This document shows, one piece after another, positions 49,689 through 58,136 of a stretch of 64,000 nt of DNA. Under the pieces are notes generated by a model that was not told the DNA's origin, did no database searches, and saw only the letters and a list, made by a program, of their open reading frames with translations. The stretch comes from Saccharothrix sp. NRRL B-16348 (GTDB taxonomy: Bacteria; Actinomycetota; Actinomycetes; Mycobacteriales; Pseudonocardiaceae). Positions within the stretch are counted from its first letter, which is position 1. Each line of letters begins with the position of its first letter. The stretch covers positions 62,001-126,000 of the forward strand of contig NZ_LGED01000221.1 in the NCBI RefSeq assembly GCF_001280085.1, read 5' to 3'. Both the position numbers and the translations under genes were made by a program.

Positions 49689-51086
49689 ATGAAGCCAATC
49701 TCCGTGGACGACCTGGCGGGCAGGCTCGGGCGCTGGTCCGCCGGCCGCGGCTCGCTGTACCTGCTCCTGGCGGCACGGCTGCGCGAGCTGATCGACGAAG
49801 GGCTGCTGCCGCCGGGGACCCTGCTGCCGCCCGATCGGTCGCTGGCCTCGGGTCTCGCCGTCGGGCGGACGACCGTGATCGCGGCGTACGACCTGCTCCG
49901 GCAGGAGGGTCGGCTGGACCGGCGGCGCGGCAGCGGCACGTGGGTGTCGTCGGGTGGCCGTGCGGCGGCGCGCGAGGAGACCGCGAACCCGATGTTCGTG
50001 AACCTGCTGGAACCGCCCGACGGCGTGCTCCAGTTCGCCTGCGCCGGGCCGATGACCCCGCCCGCGCGGCTGGTCGAGGCGCAGCGCCGGGCGGTGGACC
50101 GGCTGGCGGGCGAGGACCTGGGCTACCACCCGTCCGGGCACCCGGCGTTGCGCGCGGCGCTCGCCGCCCGGTACCGCGACCTCGGCGTGCCGACGACCGC
50201 GGGCCAGGTCCTGGTGACGACGGGGGCGCAGCAGGCGTTGGCGCTGCTGACGCGCGCGCTCGTGCGGCCGGGTGACGAGGTGCTGGTGGAGGCGCCGACG
50301 TACCCCGGGGCGCTGGACCTGTTCCGGGAGGTCGGCGCGGTGGTCCGCGCGGACGACGACCTCGCGGGCGCGCTGGGCCGCGGCACGCCGGCGTTGGTGT
50401 ACGCGATGCCCGCGTTCCGCAACCCCACCGGCTCGTCGATGAGCCCGTTGGAGCGGGCGCGCCTGATCCGGTCGGCCGGCGACGTGCCGCTGGTGTTCGA
50501 CGAGGTGCTGGCCGACCTGGACCTGAGCGGCGCCCCGGCGCCGCCGCCCGTTCCCGGCGTCATCACGGTGGGGTCGCTGAGCAAGGTGGTGTGGGGCGGG
50601 CTGCGGGTCGGCTGGGTGCGGGCCGACGCGGCGCTCGTCGCCCGGCTGGCGCGGTTCAAGGCGGTGCACGACCTGGGCAGCGCGGTGCTGGACCAGTGGG
50701 CGGCGGTCGAGTTGCTGGCGGACTTCGCCGCCGTGCGGTCGGAGCGCGTCACGGCGTTGCGGCGGCAGCACGACCACCTGTGCGCGCGGTTGCGCGAGGA
50801 GTTGCCGGAGTGGGAGTTCGCGCACGCCGAGGGCGGCCAGACGCTGTGGGTGCGGCTGCCCGGCTCGGACGCCGCGTCGTACGCCCAGGTGGCGTTGCGG
50901 CACGGGGTGGCCGTGCTGCCCGGCGGCTCGCTCGACCCGACCGGCGGCAGCGCCGACCGGCTGCGGCTGCCGTTCACCGCCGAACCGCCGGTGATCAGCG
51001 CCGCCGTGGCCGCGCTGGCCGCCGCCTGGCGCGCCTTCGGCGCCGAGTCGACCCGCCGGCCGCTCGTGCCGTCGATGTCGGTCTAG
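49689..51086 (+). CDS. MocR-type (GntR/aminotransferase-fold) transcriptional regulator
   Basis: A 465-residue protein. Residues about 15-80 are a GntR winged helix (LYLLLAARLRELIDEGLL, LASGLAVGRTTVIAAYDLLRQEG). From about 110 it has the fold-type I aminotransferase domain, including YHPSGHPALRAALA, FDEVLADLDLSG and the PLP lysine in GSLSKVVWGGLRVGW. Such regulators sense PLP or a PLP-amino acid adduct. The ATG has no ribosome-binding site but follows a -10-like TAGATT by nine bases, so the mRNA is probably leaderless. The divergent trans-sulfuration gene is the obvious target. Confidence 0.9.
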   Translation: MKPISVDDLAGRLGRWSAGRGSLYLLLAARLRELIDEGLLPPGTLLPPDRSLASGLAVGRTTVIAAYDLLRQEGRLDRRRGSGTWVSSGGRAAAREETANPMFVNLLEPPDGVLQFACAGPMTPPARLVEAQRRAVDRLAGEDLGYHPSGHPALRAALAARYRDLGVPTTAGQVLVTTGAQQALALLTRALVRPGDEVLVEAPTYPGALDLFREVGAVVRADDDLAGALGRGTPALVYAMPAFRNPTGSSMSPLERARLIRSAGDVPLVFDEVLADLDLSGAPAPPPVPGVITVGSLSKVVWGGLRVGWVRADAALVARLARFKAVHDLGSAVLDQWAAVELLADFAAVRSERVTALRRQHDHLCARLREELPEWEFAHAEGGQTLWVRLPGSDAASYAQVALRHGVAVLPGGSLDPTGGSADRLRLPFTAEPPVISAAVAALAAAWRAFGAESTRRPLVPSMSV

Positions 51087-51137
51087 CGAGCCGGGAATGG
51101 TCGGCGCCACCGTGGCCGCGGCGGCGCCGACCTGGCT

Positions 51138-51380
51138 TCACGCGCGTTCGAGCACGTAGCCCGCGCCCTTGACCGCGGCGGTGATCGCCTCGACGTCGGT
51201 CGAGCCCACGACGCGCAGCGTGGCGGCGTCGAGGTCGAGCTTGACCCTGGTGACACCGGCCACCCGCCGGGCCGCGTTGGTCACGTTGGCCGCGCACCCC
51301 TCGCAGGTCATGCCCTTGACCACGAAGTCGATCCCGGCCTGCTGCGCCTCGTCGGAGAGCGCGCCATTCTGCTCGGACAT
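51138..51380 (-). CDS. Copper chaperone-like heavy-metal-associated protein (CopZ type)
   Basis: An 80-residue single HMA domain with the metal-binding loop GMTCEGCAANV and the ferredoxin-like beta-alpha-beta pattern (VTRVKLDLDAATLRVVG, VEAITAAVKGAGYVLE). It would carry Cu(I) in the cytoplasm to a copper ATPase, which is not in this window. GGAGG lies upstream of the ATG. A CsoR-like palindrome 21 bases upstream suggests copper-responsive repression. Confidence 0.92.
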   Translation of the reverse strand: MSEQNGALSDEAQQAGIDFVVKGMTCEGCAANVTNAARRVAGVTRVKLDLDAATLRVVGSTDVEAITAAVKGAGYVLERA

Positions 51381-51400
51381 TGCGGTCCATCCTCCGCTTC

Positions 51401-51419
51401 CATACCCACCAGGGGTATG
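51401..51419. promoter_or_regulatory. CsoR-like copper operator
   Basis: CATACCC-N5-GGGTATG is a perfect 7-bp inverted repeat of the TACCC/GGGTA type recognised by CsoR repressors. It is immediately upstream of the CopZ-like gene. Confidence 0.75.
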
Positions 51420-51541
51420 ACACCGAGCCTACCGCCCGTGCCGCGGCCGAACCTCTCGCAGATTGCGCTGTTCGCGGCGGGCGGTCACATCCACCCGGCG
51501 TCGCGGATCACTCGGGGAGGCCACCGCGCGGCGGCCCCGCG

Positions 51542-52774
51542 TCAGGAGATGCCGCCGTCGCAGCCCGCGTCCCGGACGCCGCCCTGGATCCACGGGAGGT
51601 TCACCTTGCGGAACGCGATCGAGCGGTGCGAGGTGGAGCTCGACGAGGTGTTCTCGTTGACCTCGATCAACGCGCCGACGTGGTAGTCGGCGGTCTTGAC
51701 GATGCTGGAGTAGCCGCCCTCGCGGTAGCTGCCACCCTCGCCCGGCAGCGGCGCGTCCGAGAACGGTCGGCTGTAGGCCCAGGTGCGGCCCTCGTCCTCG
51801 CTCATCCGGATCCGCATCTTGGTGCGGGTCTCGGTGCTGGCGGAGTTCACGAACGCCAGCCGGGCGGGCGCGTCGGCGTTGTAGCGCATGGTCGAGCCCT
51901 CGTTCACCGGGTCGAGCAGGCAGCTCGCCGGGGCGAACGGCCGGAAGCCGGACTCGATCGTGCCGCGGGTGACCCAGCGCCGCTCCTGGATCGCCGCGGT
52001 CGCCGACGTGGGCCGGTCGTTGCGGTACAGCTCGCCGTTGGACAGCTCCAGCACGGTGGACTCGCCGGTCTGCTCCATCGCCGCGCCCGTGGTGGTGCGC
52101 AGCGGCGCCGACTTCCACGTCACGCCGTGGTCGTCGCTGTAGATGTTGCGGTGCTGCGCGGGGATCACCAGGCGGCCGGCGTTGCGGTAGGTGGTCTGGA
52201 CGCCGACGCCGGGACCGACCGCGTCCCAGTTCCAGCTCCGGCCGTCGGCCAGCGTCCGGGGCTTGAGGGTGGCGGACATGTTCGCCGGCGCCGCCCAGGT
52301 GTTGCCGTTGTCGGCGCTGGAGGTCAGCCACACCTGCCGGTCGTCCCACGAGTCCACCGGCGAGTGCCCCTCGGGCTGGTGGTTGAGGAACAGCCAGATC
52401 TTGTTGTTGGAGCGGTCGACCACCGCGGTGGGGTTGCCCCACGTGCCCTGGCCTGCGCCCACCACCTCGCGCAGGGTCGACCAGGTCGCGCCGTTGTCGT
52501 CGGACACCTTGTAGACCAGGTTGATGTTGCCGAAGTCGGCGTTGTCCGCGGCACGGCCCTCGACGAACGCGATCAGCCGGTCGGTGTTCGTGCGGATCAA
52601 CGACGGGATGCGGAACGAGTGGTACCGGAGCCCGTTGAGCACGTCGGAGCCGCCGCCGTCGAAGATGACCTTCTCGGAGTGCGACTGCGCCGCAGAGGCC
52701 TGCTGCCCCGACGCGGGCGCCGCGGTGGCGACCAACAAGGCGACGACCACACCGCACGTCCGCAACAGCGACAT
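51542..52774 (-). CDS. Secreted sialidase (GH33)
   Basis: A 410-residue exported six-bladed propeller. After a signal peptide (about 1-25), the FRIP motif supplies the first arginine of the triad (FRIPSL), and four Asp boxes are visible (SDDNGATW, SADNGNTW, SDDHGVTW, SEDEGRTW). The catalytic Glu/Tyr region is near the end (SYREGGYSSIV). It would cleave terminal sialic acid or a related nonulosonic acid from glycans outside the cell. GGGAG seven bases upstream supports the ATG at 52774. The length is that of a catalytic domain without an added lectin module. The final Cys residues (RDAGCDGG, PASCLL) may pair. Confidence 0.9.
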   Translation of the reverse strand: MSLLRTCGVVVALLVATAAPASGQQASAAQSHSEKVIFDGGGSDVLNGLRYHSFRIPSLIRTNTDRLIAFVEGRAADNADFGNINLVYKVSDDNGATWSTLREVVGAGQGTWGNPTAVVDRSNNKIWLFLNHQPEGHSPVDSWDDRQVWLTSSADNGNTWAAPANMSATLKPRTLADGRSWNWDAVGPGVGVQTTYRNAGRLVIPAQHRNIYSDDHGVTWKSAPLRTTTGAAMEQTGESTVLELSNGELYRNDRPTSATAAIQERRWVTRGTIESGFRPFAPASCLLDPVNEGSTMRYNADAPARLAFVNSASTETRTKMRIRMSEDEGRTWAYSRPFSDAPLPGEGGSYREGGYSSIVKTADYHVGALIEVNENTSSSSTSHRSIAFRKVNLPWIQGGVRDAGCDGGIS

Positions 52775-52832
52775 CTGGGCACTCCCCCGGTCCGGGCTCA
52801 GACGAAACTTCTGGCCCAACATAGCCAGGATC

Positions 52833-52844
52833 ACGAAAATTCGT
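52833..52844. promoter_or_regulatory. Small palindrome upstream of the sialidase gene
   Basis: ACGAAAATTCGT has 5-bp arms around AA, in a low-GC pocket 59-70 bases before the sialidase start. It could be an operator or an AT-rich upstream promoter element. Confidence 0.4.
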
Positions 52845-52880
52845 AACCACCCAGGGTTGGCCGCGGCGTGAACGACGCGT

Positions 52881-52923
52881 GACGACGACCGCTTCACCCA
52901 CGGTGGGCGAGCGGTCGTCGTCG
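52881..52923. terminator. Hairpin upstream of the sialidase promoter
   Basis: GACGACGACCGCT pairs with AGCGGTCGTCGTC (13 bp), with a further CCCA/TGGG stem inside. Together with the next hairpin it insulates the sialidase gene from the upstream operon. Confidence 0.55.
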
Positions 52924-52933
52924 AACGCGGGGT

Positions 52934-52965
52934 GCGGGGCCGCCCGGTGTCGGAGGCGGCCCCGC
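52934..52965 (-). terminator. Terminator after the SGNH hydrolase gene
   Basis: Perfect 11-bp arms GCGGGGCCGCC / GGCGGCCCCGC with a ten-base loop begin six bases after the stop at 52971. Confidence 0.75.
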
Positions 52966-52970
52966 GGTCG

Positions 52971-54224
52971 TCACCGGAACAGGCGCAGTGGCACGGCCGC
53001 CGCCATCGCGGCCATGCCGGCGTCGTTCGGGTGGAGGTGGTCGCCGCTGTCGTAGGCGGGCAGCAGGCGGTCGGGTTGTGCCGGGTCGCGGACGGCGCGG
53101 TCGAAGTCGATCACGCCGTCGTACTCGCCGCCGGTGCGGATCCAGTGGTTGACGGCTTGGCGCGCGGCCTCGTTCTCGGGGCTGAAGAAGCCGAACGTGT
53201 CGTCGCGGAACGGCGTGATGGTGCCGCCGTGGATCCGCAGGCCCTGCGCGTGGGCGCGGGCGATCAGCTGCCGGTGCGCGCCGATGATGTCCTGCGCCGT
53301 CACCTTCTCCGACAGCGGCGCGCTCGTGCCGGGGTGGCCGAGGTCGTTGACGCCGAGCAGCACGACCACGTGCCCGACACCGGGCTGGGCCAGCACGTCA
53401 CGGTCGAAGCGGCGCAGCGCGGCCTGCCCGAAGTACGCCGCGTAGCCCTCCGCCGGGTGGCCGACGGGCGGGTTCGGGTCGTGCAGCAGCCGGTTGCCGC
53501 TGATGCCCTCGTTCACCACGCCGAGGTGCCGCAGCCCGCGCTCGTCCTGGAACCGCCGGGCGAGGACGTCGGGCCAACGCCGGTTCGCGCCGCGGGTGGT
53601 CTCCGCGCCGTCGGTGATGGAGTCGCCGAACGCCACCACGGTCGAGCCGCGCTTGGCGCCCGTGACGCTGACGCCGGTGAGGAAGTGCCACTTGCCGAGC
53701 ACGGCGGTCGGGGTGATCTCCGCGCGGCCGGTGACGTTGCCCGCCGCCACGTACCCGTCCTGGTAGGGGAACGCGTGCACGGTGTTGCCGGGCGTGCGCC
53801 GCGGCAGGTGGATGCTGATCACGAGGTCGGAGTCGGCCTCGACGGGCAGCGCCACCGGGTCGCTGAGCAGCGGCGTGCCGGGCGGCAGGGTCGCGGACGG
53901 CCGGCCGCCGAACGTCAGCCGCCGGTCGCTGCCGGGCTGGACCGACGAACCGGTGCCCGCCCGCCGTGCGACGTGCGCCTCACCGATCACCAGCGGCTCG
54001 GCGCCGAACTCGTTGGACAGCCGCACGCGGACCGAGCTGCCGCCGACGCTGAGGTGCACGACCTGGCGCAGGGTCTGGTCCTCGAACGCCGTGGTGTCGG
54101 AGGCGGGCACGGTGGTGGGCGAGGTCGCCCAGGCGCCGACCCAGGTCGACCGCGGCGACGCGGAGGCCGTGGTCGGCAGCAGGAGCAGCAGGGCGGCCAA
54201 CGCCGCCGTCATCGAACGCTTCAC
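52971..54224 (-). CDS. Secreted SGNH/GDSL hydrolase
   Basis: A 417-residue exported esterase. After a 22-residue signal peptide there is an N-terminal beta domain (about 25-185). The SGNH domain follows, with VAFGDSITDG (Ser), NEGISGNRLL (Gly), LLGVNDLGHPG (Asn) and SGDHLHPNDAGM (Asp, His). The two-domain architecture matches actinobacterial GDSL esterases that act on acylated polysaccharides or lipids. The GTG at 54224 lies 13 bases after the deacetylase stop, so the two genes form an operon. A terminator follows the gene. Confidence 0.88.
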   Translation of the reverse strand: MKRSMTAALAALLLLLPTTASASPRSTWVGAWATSPTTVPASDTTAFEDQTLRQVVHLSVGGSSVRVRLSNEFGAEPLVIGEAHVARRAGTGSSVQPGSDRRLTFGGRPSATLPPGTPLLSDPVALPVEADSDLVISIHLPRRTPGNTVHAFPYQDGYVAAGNVTGRAEITPTAVLGKWHFLTGVSVTGAKRGSTVVAFGDSITDGAETTRGANRRWPDVLARRFQDERGLRHLGVVNEGISGNRLLHDPNPPVGHPAEGYAAYFGQAALRRFDRDVLAQPGVGHVVVLLGVNDLGHPGTSAPLSEKVTAQDIIGAHRQLIARAHAQGLRIHGGTITPFRDDTFGFFSPENEAARQAVNHWIRTGGEYDGVIDFDRAVRDPAQPDRLLPAYDSGDHLHPNDAGMAAMAAAVPLRLFR

Positions 54225-54237
54225 GGTTGCGGACCCC

Positions 54238-54906
54238 TCAGCGGCGGGCGGGACGGTCGAAGCGCCAGCCGTCGGCGCGCAGTTCGGGGATCAGCCGGGC
54301 CACCGCGTCCACGGTCTGGCCGCGCTCGTTCGGGCCGTCGTGCATGAGGACCACGGCGCCGTCCGTGAGGCCGTCCTTCACCCGGCGCACCAGCTCGTCG
54401 ACGCCCGGCGGCTCCCAGTCGCCGATGGCGAGCTTCCAGCCGAGCGAGGTCATGCCGAGCTTGGCCGCGACCTGCGGGCTCTGCCCCCAGCTGCCGTAGG
54501 GCGCGCGGAAGTAGCGGATCGGCACGCCCGGCGCGGCGCGGTGGATGGCGGCGCTGGTCTGCCTCAGGTCGGCCTCGATCTGCTCGGACGTCCACTCGCC
54601 CATGTTGTCGTGGTGCATGCTGTGGTTGCAGAGGATGTGCCCGCCGGCGACGATCTTGCGCACCAGCTGCGGGTTGGCCTCGACGTAGTCGCCCCAGAGG
54701 CAGAACACGGCCTTGACGTGGTGGCGGCGCAGCACTTCGAGCAGGCGCGGGGTGTCGGCCGGGTTGGGGCCATCGTCGAAGGTGAACGCGACCGTGCGGC
54801 CACCGTGCTTGGTGGAGTCGACGATCACCGGTTCGGCCGCGCTCGCCGGCGCCGAGCTCAAGCCGAGCACCAGGCCCGTGGTCAGCAACACCGTTCTCCA
54901 CCGCAT
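54238..54906 (-). CDS. Secreted polysaccharide deacetylase (NodB, CE4)
   Basis: A 222-residue exported enzyme. After a signal peptide (about 1-23), the five CE4 motifs are visible: TFDDGP (catalytic and metal Asp), HSMHH (metal His pair), RAPYGSW, the DWEPPGVD region and LMHDG. It removes N- or O-acetyl groups from peptidoglycan, chitin or xylan. It is the first gene of an operon with the SGNH hydrolase, so both may act on the same acetylated polymer. The length is that of a minimal CE4 domain. Confidence 0.9.
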   Translation of the reverse strand: MRWRTVLLTTGLVLGLSSAPASAAEPVIVDSTKHGGRTVAFTFDDGPNPADTPRLLEVLRRHHVKAVFCLWGDYVEANPQLVRKIVAGGHILCNHSMHHDNMGEWTSEQIEADLRQTSAAIHRAAPGVPIRYFRAPYGSWGQSPQVAAKLGMTSLGWKLAIGDWEPPGVDELVRRVKDGLTDGAVVLMHDGPNERGQTVDAVARLIPELRADGWRFDRPARR

Positions 54907-55049
54907 CGTGAAACCCCTTCCGTCGGACGAGCGCTGTCACTATCCGGTCGGGATCAACCCGCCTACCAGACGTTTCGCGGAAGTTTCGGGTCTCAACTGG
55001 CCGTCACCGCAAGGGAAATCGGCACGCTCGACGGACACCGCGGGCGGGC

Positions 55050-55727
55050 TCACCCGGGGTGGTTGGTGGCGATCACCACCGCCGCCCGCGTCTCCCATCC
55101 CAGGGACGCGTAGAGCGCCTGACCTGCCACGCTGGCGACCAGGACGCCGTGGCGCGCGCCGCGGGCGACCGCCTGCCCGACCAGGGTCCCCATCACCACG
55201 CTGCCCAGGCCCCGGCGGCGGTGAGCCGAGGCGGTCTCGATCCGGTCGAAGACGGCGTCCCGGTCGGTGACGGCCAGCTGACCACTCGCGGCCTGCTCGT
55301 CGGACTCGTGCCGGACGTCGACCACGACGACTTCCGCCGCCGAGGTGGCGACCCGGTAGTGCGTCGGGACCTCGGGGCGCGGGTGGTCGGCCAGGGAACG
55401 GGTCATCAGCCACTCGCGGGCGGTCTTGAGGTGGAGACCGGCGTGGCGCAGCACCTCTTCGACCTCGTCGGGCCGGGTGGTGGGGACGGTCAGCCAGGTC
55501 GCCTCCTCGGCGCCGACGGCCTCGTCGGCCAGGGCGCGAAGACCGGTCACGTCGTCCGGGCGCAGGGCGATGATCTCCCGGTGGCGTCCGGGGCGGTGTT
55601 GGAGCAGGTGCAGGGCGTCGCCGGCTTCCCGCGGCCGGGCCCAGCCACGGCACACGCTCCACCCCCGCTCCCAGCGGCGGACCAGGTCGGAGAGGCTCGC
55701 GCCCGTCGAGGTCGAACTCGTCGTCAT
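55050..55727 (-). CDS. GNAT-family acetyltransferase
   Basis: A 225-residue protein. The C-terminal 100 residues carry the GNAT acetyl-CoA loop (IETASAHRRRGLGSVVMGTLVGQA) and the final strand ALYASLGWE; the N-terminal half is variable. TATAGT on the minus strand lies seven bases before the ATG at 55727, and no ribosome-binding site is present, so the mRNA is probably leaderless. It is divergent from the YjbR-like gene. The substrate is unknown. Confidence 0.82.
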   Translation of the reverse strand: MTTSSTSTGASLSDLVRRWERGWSVCRGWARPREAGDALHLLQHRPGRHREIIALRPDDVTGLRALADEAVGAEEATWLTVPTTRPDEVEEVLRHAGLHLKTAREWLMTRSLADHPRPEVPTHYRVATSAAEVVVVDVRHESDEQAASGQLAVTDRDAVFDRIETASAHRRRGLGSVVMGTLVGQAVARGARHGVLVASVAGQALYASLGWETRAAVVIATNHPG

Positions 55728-55812
55728 TGTTGCAACTATATGGCAGTAGCCGGGCGGGGGTCCGGCGGAGACTGGACCGCGGGCCGCGAGCACGTCGTGG
55801 TGGAATCCCTGC

Positions 55813-56349
55813 GTGACGACGATGGCCCAACTGCGCAAGACCGCGCTGTCCCTGCCCGAGGTGGTGCGGCACGATCTCGGGGACGGCCGGGTCGCGTTCA
55901 CCGTGCGGGACGAGCGGTTCGCCTGGGTGGACGAGCACGGCCACGTCCACCTGCACCTCCCGGCGGCGGAGGCGGACGCGTTCCTCGCGGCGCACCCGAC
56001 CGCCGAACGGCCGGCCCGCGGCGCGACGTCGGCCGGCGTGCGCGTCCCGCTGGTGGACATCGGCGGTCAGCAGCTCAACCACTGGGTGCGGCAGGCTTGG
56101 CTCGGGCTTGCGCCGAAGCGTCTCGCGGCCCAGGTCGCCGCGGCGGGCACCGTGGCCGCCGGCGAGGTCGGGGACCTGCCCAAGGGCATCGGGAAGCCCG
56201 CCACGCAGGCGCTCACCAGTGCCGGCGTGACGACGCTGGCCCAAGTCGCCCGGTTGACCGACGCCGAACTGCTGGCCATGCACGGCGTCGGCCCGAAGGC
56301 CGTTCGGGTGCTCCGCGCGGCCCTCGGCGCGTCGGATCAGAAGGTGTAG
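55813..56349 (+). CDS. MmcQ/YjbR-like protein with helix-hairpin-helix C terminus
   Basis: A 178-residue protein. Residues about 5-65 resemble the MmcQ/YjbR fold (LRKTALSLPEVVRHDLGDGRVAF, FAWVDEHG). Residues about 118-172 are a helix-hairpin-helix or RpoA-C-terminal-like DNA-binding segment (LPKGIGKPATQAL, LTDAELLAMHGVGPKAVRVLRAAL shortened). The combination suggests nucleic-acid binding, but the function is unknown. The start is GTG at 55813. Its last 13 bases overlap the convergent nuclease gene. Confidence 0.7.
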   Translation: MTTMAQLRKTALSLPEVVRHDLGDGRVAFTVRDERFAWVDEHGHVHLHLPAAEADAFLAAHPTAERPARGATSAGVRVPLVDIGGQQLNHWVRQAWLGLAPKRLAAQVAAAGTVAAGEVGDLPKGIGKPATQALTSAGVTTLAQVARLTDAELLAMHGVGPKAVRVLRAALGASDQKV

Positions 56350-57125
56350 TTGACGACGAACGCCGGGTGGTCCGTGCGGGACATGGCGTACACCTGGGTG
56401 GACACGAACGTCAGGGTGCGGGCGATGACGTGCTGCACGTCGCCGTCGCCCTTGCGGAACCAGCCCGAGGGGACGCAGTTCTGGGCGTTCGTCGCCGAGC
56501 CCGGGCTGTACTTCAGGTTCAGGTCGCCGACCACGACGTGCCTGGTCGTCGCGGAGCCGGTCGGGTCGTAGGACAGGACGGTCGCCGGCACCAGTTCCCG
56601 GCACTGCGCCAACGCCGTCGTCCCGGTCGTGCTCAGGTGGGTGGTGCAGGCGGTGAAACCGCGCACGTCGCTCAGGGCGCACGCCCAGGCCCGGACCTCG
56701 TTGCCGCTGTCCTGCGCGGTGTACGTGCCGTTGCCGCTCGTCCTGATGCCCTCCTTGACGATGATCCCGCTGCCGTACGCGCCCCGGCCGTCCGTGCACT
56801 CGATGTTCGAGTCGGTGGACTTCCGGCGCGCGAACGCGAACCGGTACTCGGCGGTGGCGCCGACGGCGGCGGTCAGCCGGGGCAGGTCGGACAGGCACAC
56901 CTCGTTCACCGACACCACGTCCGGCACGCGGCGCTGGATCATCGTCACGGCCTCGCCCACGGCCAGCCCGCCCTGGTAGCAACCGGCGACGCCGCTGTTG
57001 CACAGGTTCAGCTGCAACACCTTGAACGCGGTCGCGGCGGTCGCGGGCGCGGTCACCAGCCCGCAGAGCAGGAACGCGGCCAGGACGAGACCGGTGGTGC
57101 GGCGTGGGAGGCCCATGTCGACCAT
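56337..57125 (-). CDS. Secreted endonuclease/exonuclease/phosphatase-fold protein
   Basis: A 262-residue exported protein with a signal peptide (about 1-31) and the EEP-fold landmarks: VLQLNLCNSG, Glu in DVVSVNEVC, HLSTTG, VVGDLNLKYS and the final catalytic pair in SRTDHPAFVV. It may be an extracellular nuclease or phosphodiesterase. Several Cys residues suggest disulfides. The ATG at 57125 lies beside an inverted repeat in front of the divergent LysR gene. A downstream ATG at 57116 is possible. Confidence 0.8.
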   Translation of the reverse strand: MVDMGLPRRTTGLVLAAFLLCGLVTAPATAATAFKVLQLNLCNSGVAGCYQGGLAVGEAVTMIQRRVPDVVSVNEVCLSDLPRLTAAVGATAEYRFAFARRKSTDSNIECTDGRGAYGSGIIVKEGIRTSGNGTYTAQDSGNEVRAWACALSDVRGFTACTTHLSTTGTTALAQCRELVPATVLSYDPTGSATTRHVVVGDLNLKYSPGSATNAQNCVPSGWFRKGDGDVQHVIARTLTFVSTQVYAMSRTDHPAFVVNYTF

Positions 57126-57130
57126 GCTCA

Positions 57131-57148
57131 CACGCCAAACGTGGCGTG
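57131..57148. promoter_or_regulatory. Palindrome CACGCCA-N4-TGGCGTG
   Basis: A perfect 7-bp inverted repeat lies in the 46-base gap between the EEP gene and the divergent LysR gene. It is probably an operator, perhaps for that LysR protein. Confidence 0.6.
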
Positions 57149-57171
57149 ACCAGGGTTGATACCTTCCACGC

Positions 57172-58065
57172 ATGGCGTTCACGCTGGAGCAGCTACGGGG
57201 TTTCGTAGCCGTCGCCGAGGAGTTGCACTTCAGCCGTGCCGCCGCCCGGCTGGCGATGACGCAGCCGCCGTTGAGCAGGCAGATCCAGAAGCTGGAACGG
57301 GCGGTCGGCGCGCAGCTGCTGATCAGGGACAACCGGCGGGTCACCCTCACCGCGGCGGGCGAGGTGTTCCTGGTCGAGGCACGGCGGCTGCTGTCGCTGG
57401 CCGAGACCGCGCCCGAGCTGGCCCGGCGGGTGTCGTCCGGGTCGAGCGGCGTGGTGCGGATCGGGTTCACCGCGGCGGCGACCTACGGCATCCTGGGCCG
57501 GCTGCTGGACGAGCTGGCCGCGCACCTGCCGGACGTGGACGTGGAGCTGGTCGAGCTGGTCACCCGGGAGCAGGTGTCCGGGCTGGTCAACGAGGAGATC
57601 GACCTCGGGCTCGGCCGGCCGCCGTTCGACGACTCGACGTTCGGCTCACGGCTGCTGCACCGGGAACGGCTGCTGGTCGCCGTGCCCGGCGGTCACCGCC
57701 TGCCCACGTTGGGACGTGACGCGACGGCGGCCGACGTGGTCCGCGAGCCGGTCATCATGCACTCACCCACGGACGCGCGGTACTTCTACGACCTGGTCGT
57801 GCGGACGGTGCCGATCGCGCCGGAGAACACCGTGCACACGGTCGGCCAGGTGCTCACCATGCTCTGGCTGGTCGCGGCCGGCCGGGGTGTCGCGTTCGTG
57901 CCGGAGTCGGCGGCGCGGCTGCGGCTGGACAACGTCGAGTTCGTCCGGCTGGAGACGGCGGTGGACGCGCCGGTGGAACTGCACCTGCTGTGGTTGAAGG
58001 CGTCGGCGAACCCGGCGCTGTGGCGGATCCTGAGCGTCCTGGAGGGCCGCACGCCGTTCGAGTGA
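57172..58065 (+). CDS. LysR-family regulator of the aldarate operon (proposed)
   Basis: A 297-residue LysR protein. The helix-turn-helix is at 3-62 (LEQLRGFVAVAEELHFSRAAARLAMTQPPLSRQIQKLE, split), followed by the effector domain (VRIGFTAAATYGILGRLLDEL). It directly precedes kdgD in the same orientation. A LysR-type box (T-N11-A dyad) at 58077-58095 is placed for activation of the kdgD promoter, so it probably senses galactarate, glucarate or a pathway intermediate. Confidence 0.88.
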   Translation: MAFTLEQLRGFVAVAEELHFSRAAARLAMTQPPLSRQIQKLERAVGAQLLIRDNRRVTLTAAGEVFLVEARRLLSLAETAPELARRVSSGSSGVVRIGFTAAATYGILGRLLDELAAHLPDVDVELVELVTREQVSGLVNEEIDLGLGRPPFDDSTFGSRLLHRERLLVAVPGGHRLPTLGRDATAADVVREPVIMHSPTDARYFYDLVVRTVPIAPENTVHTVGQVLTMLWLVAAGRGVAFVPESAARLRLDNVEFVRLETAVDAPVELHLLWLKASANPALWRILSVLEGRTPFE

Positions 58066-58076
58066 TGCACCACAGG

Positions 58077-58095
58077 TATTGAGCAATGCTAAATA
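58077..58095. promoter_or_regulatory. LysR box in front of kdgD
   Basis: TATTGAGC-AAT-GCTAAATA is an inverted repeat with 8-bp arms and one mismatch, the T-N11-A type. Its centre is about 51 bases before the proposed leaderless start at 58137. Confidence 0.7.
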
Positions 58096-58100
58096 ACTCT

Positions 58101-58130
58101 TGGACAGGCATCACCCCTGGTCCATACGGT
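58101..58130 (+). promoter_or_regulatory. kdgD promoter
   Basis: -35 TGGACA (58101-58106) and -10 TACGGT (58125-58130) are 18 bases apart. The GTG at 58137 follows six bases later, so the transcript would be leaderless. Confidence 0.55.
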
Positions 58131-58136
58131 GGAGCC

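Noticed and set aside
49689..51086. Minus-strand extension of the trans-sulfuration enzyme across the MocR gene
   Set aside because: The frame stays open upstream of 49643, but the added part has no motif and the MocR protein is clearly encoded on the other strand.
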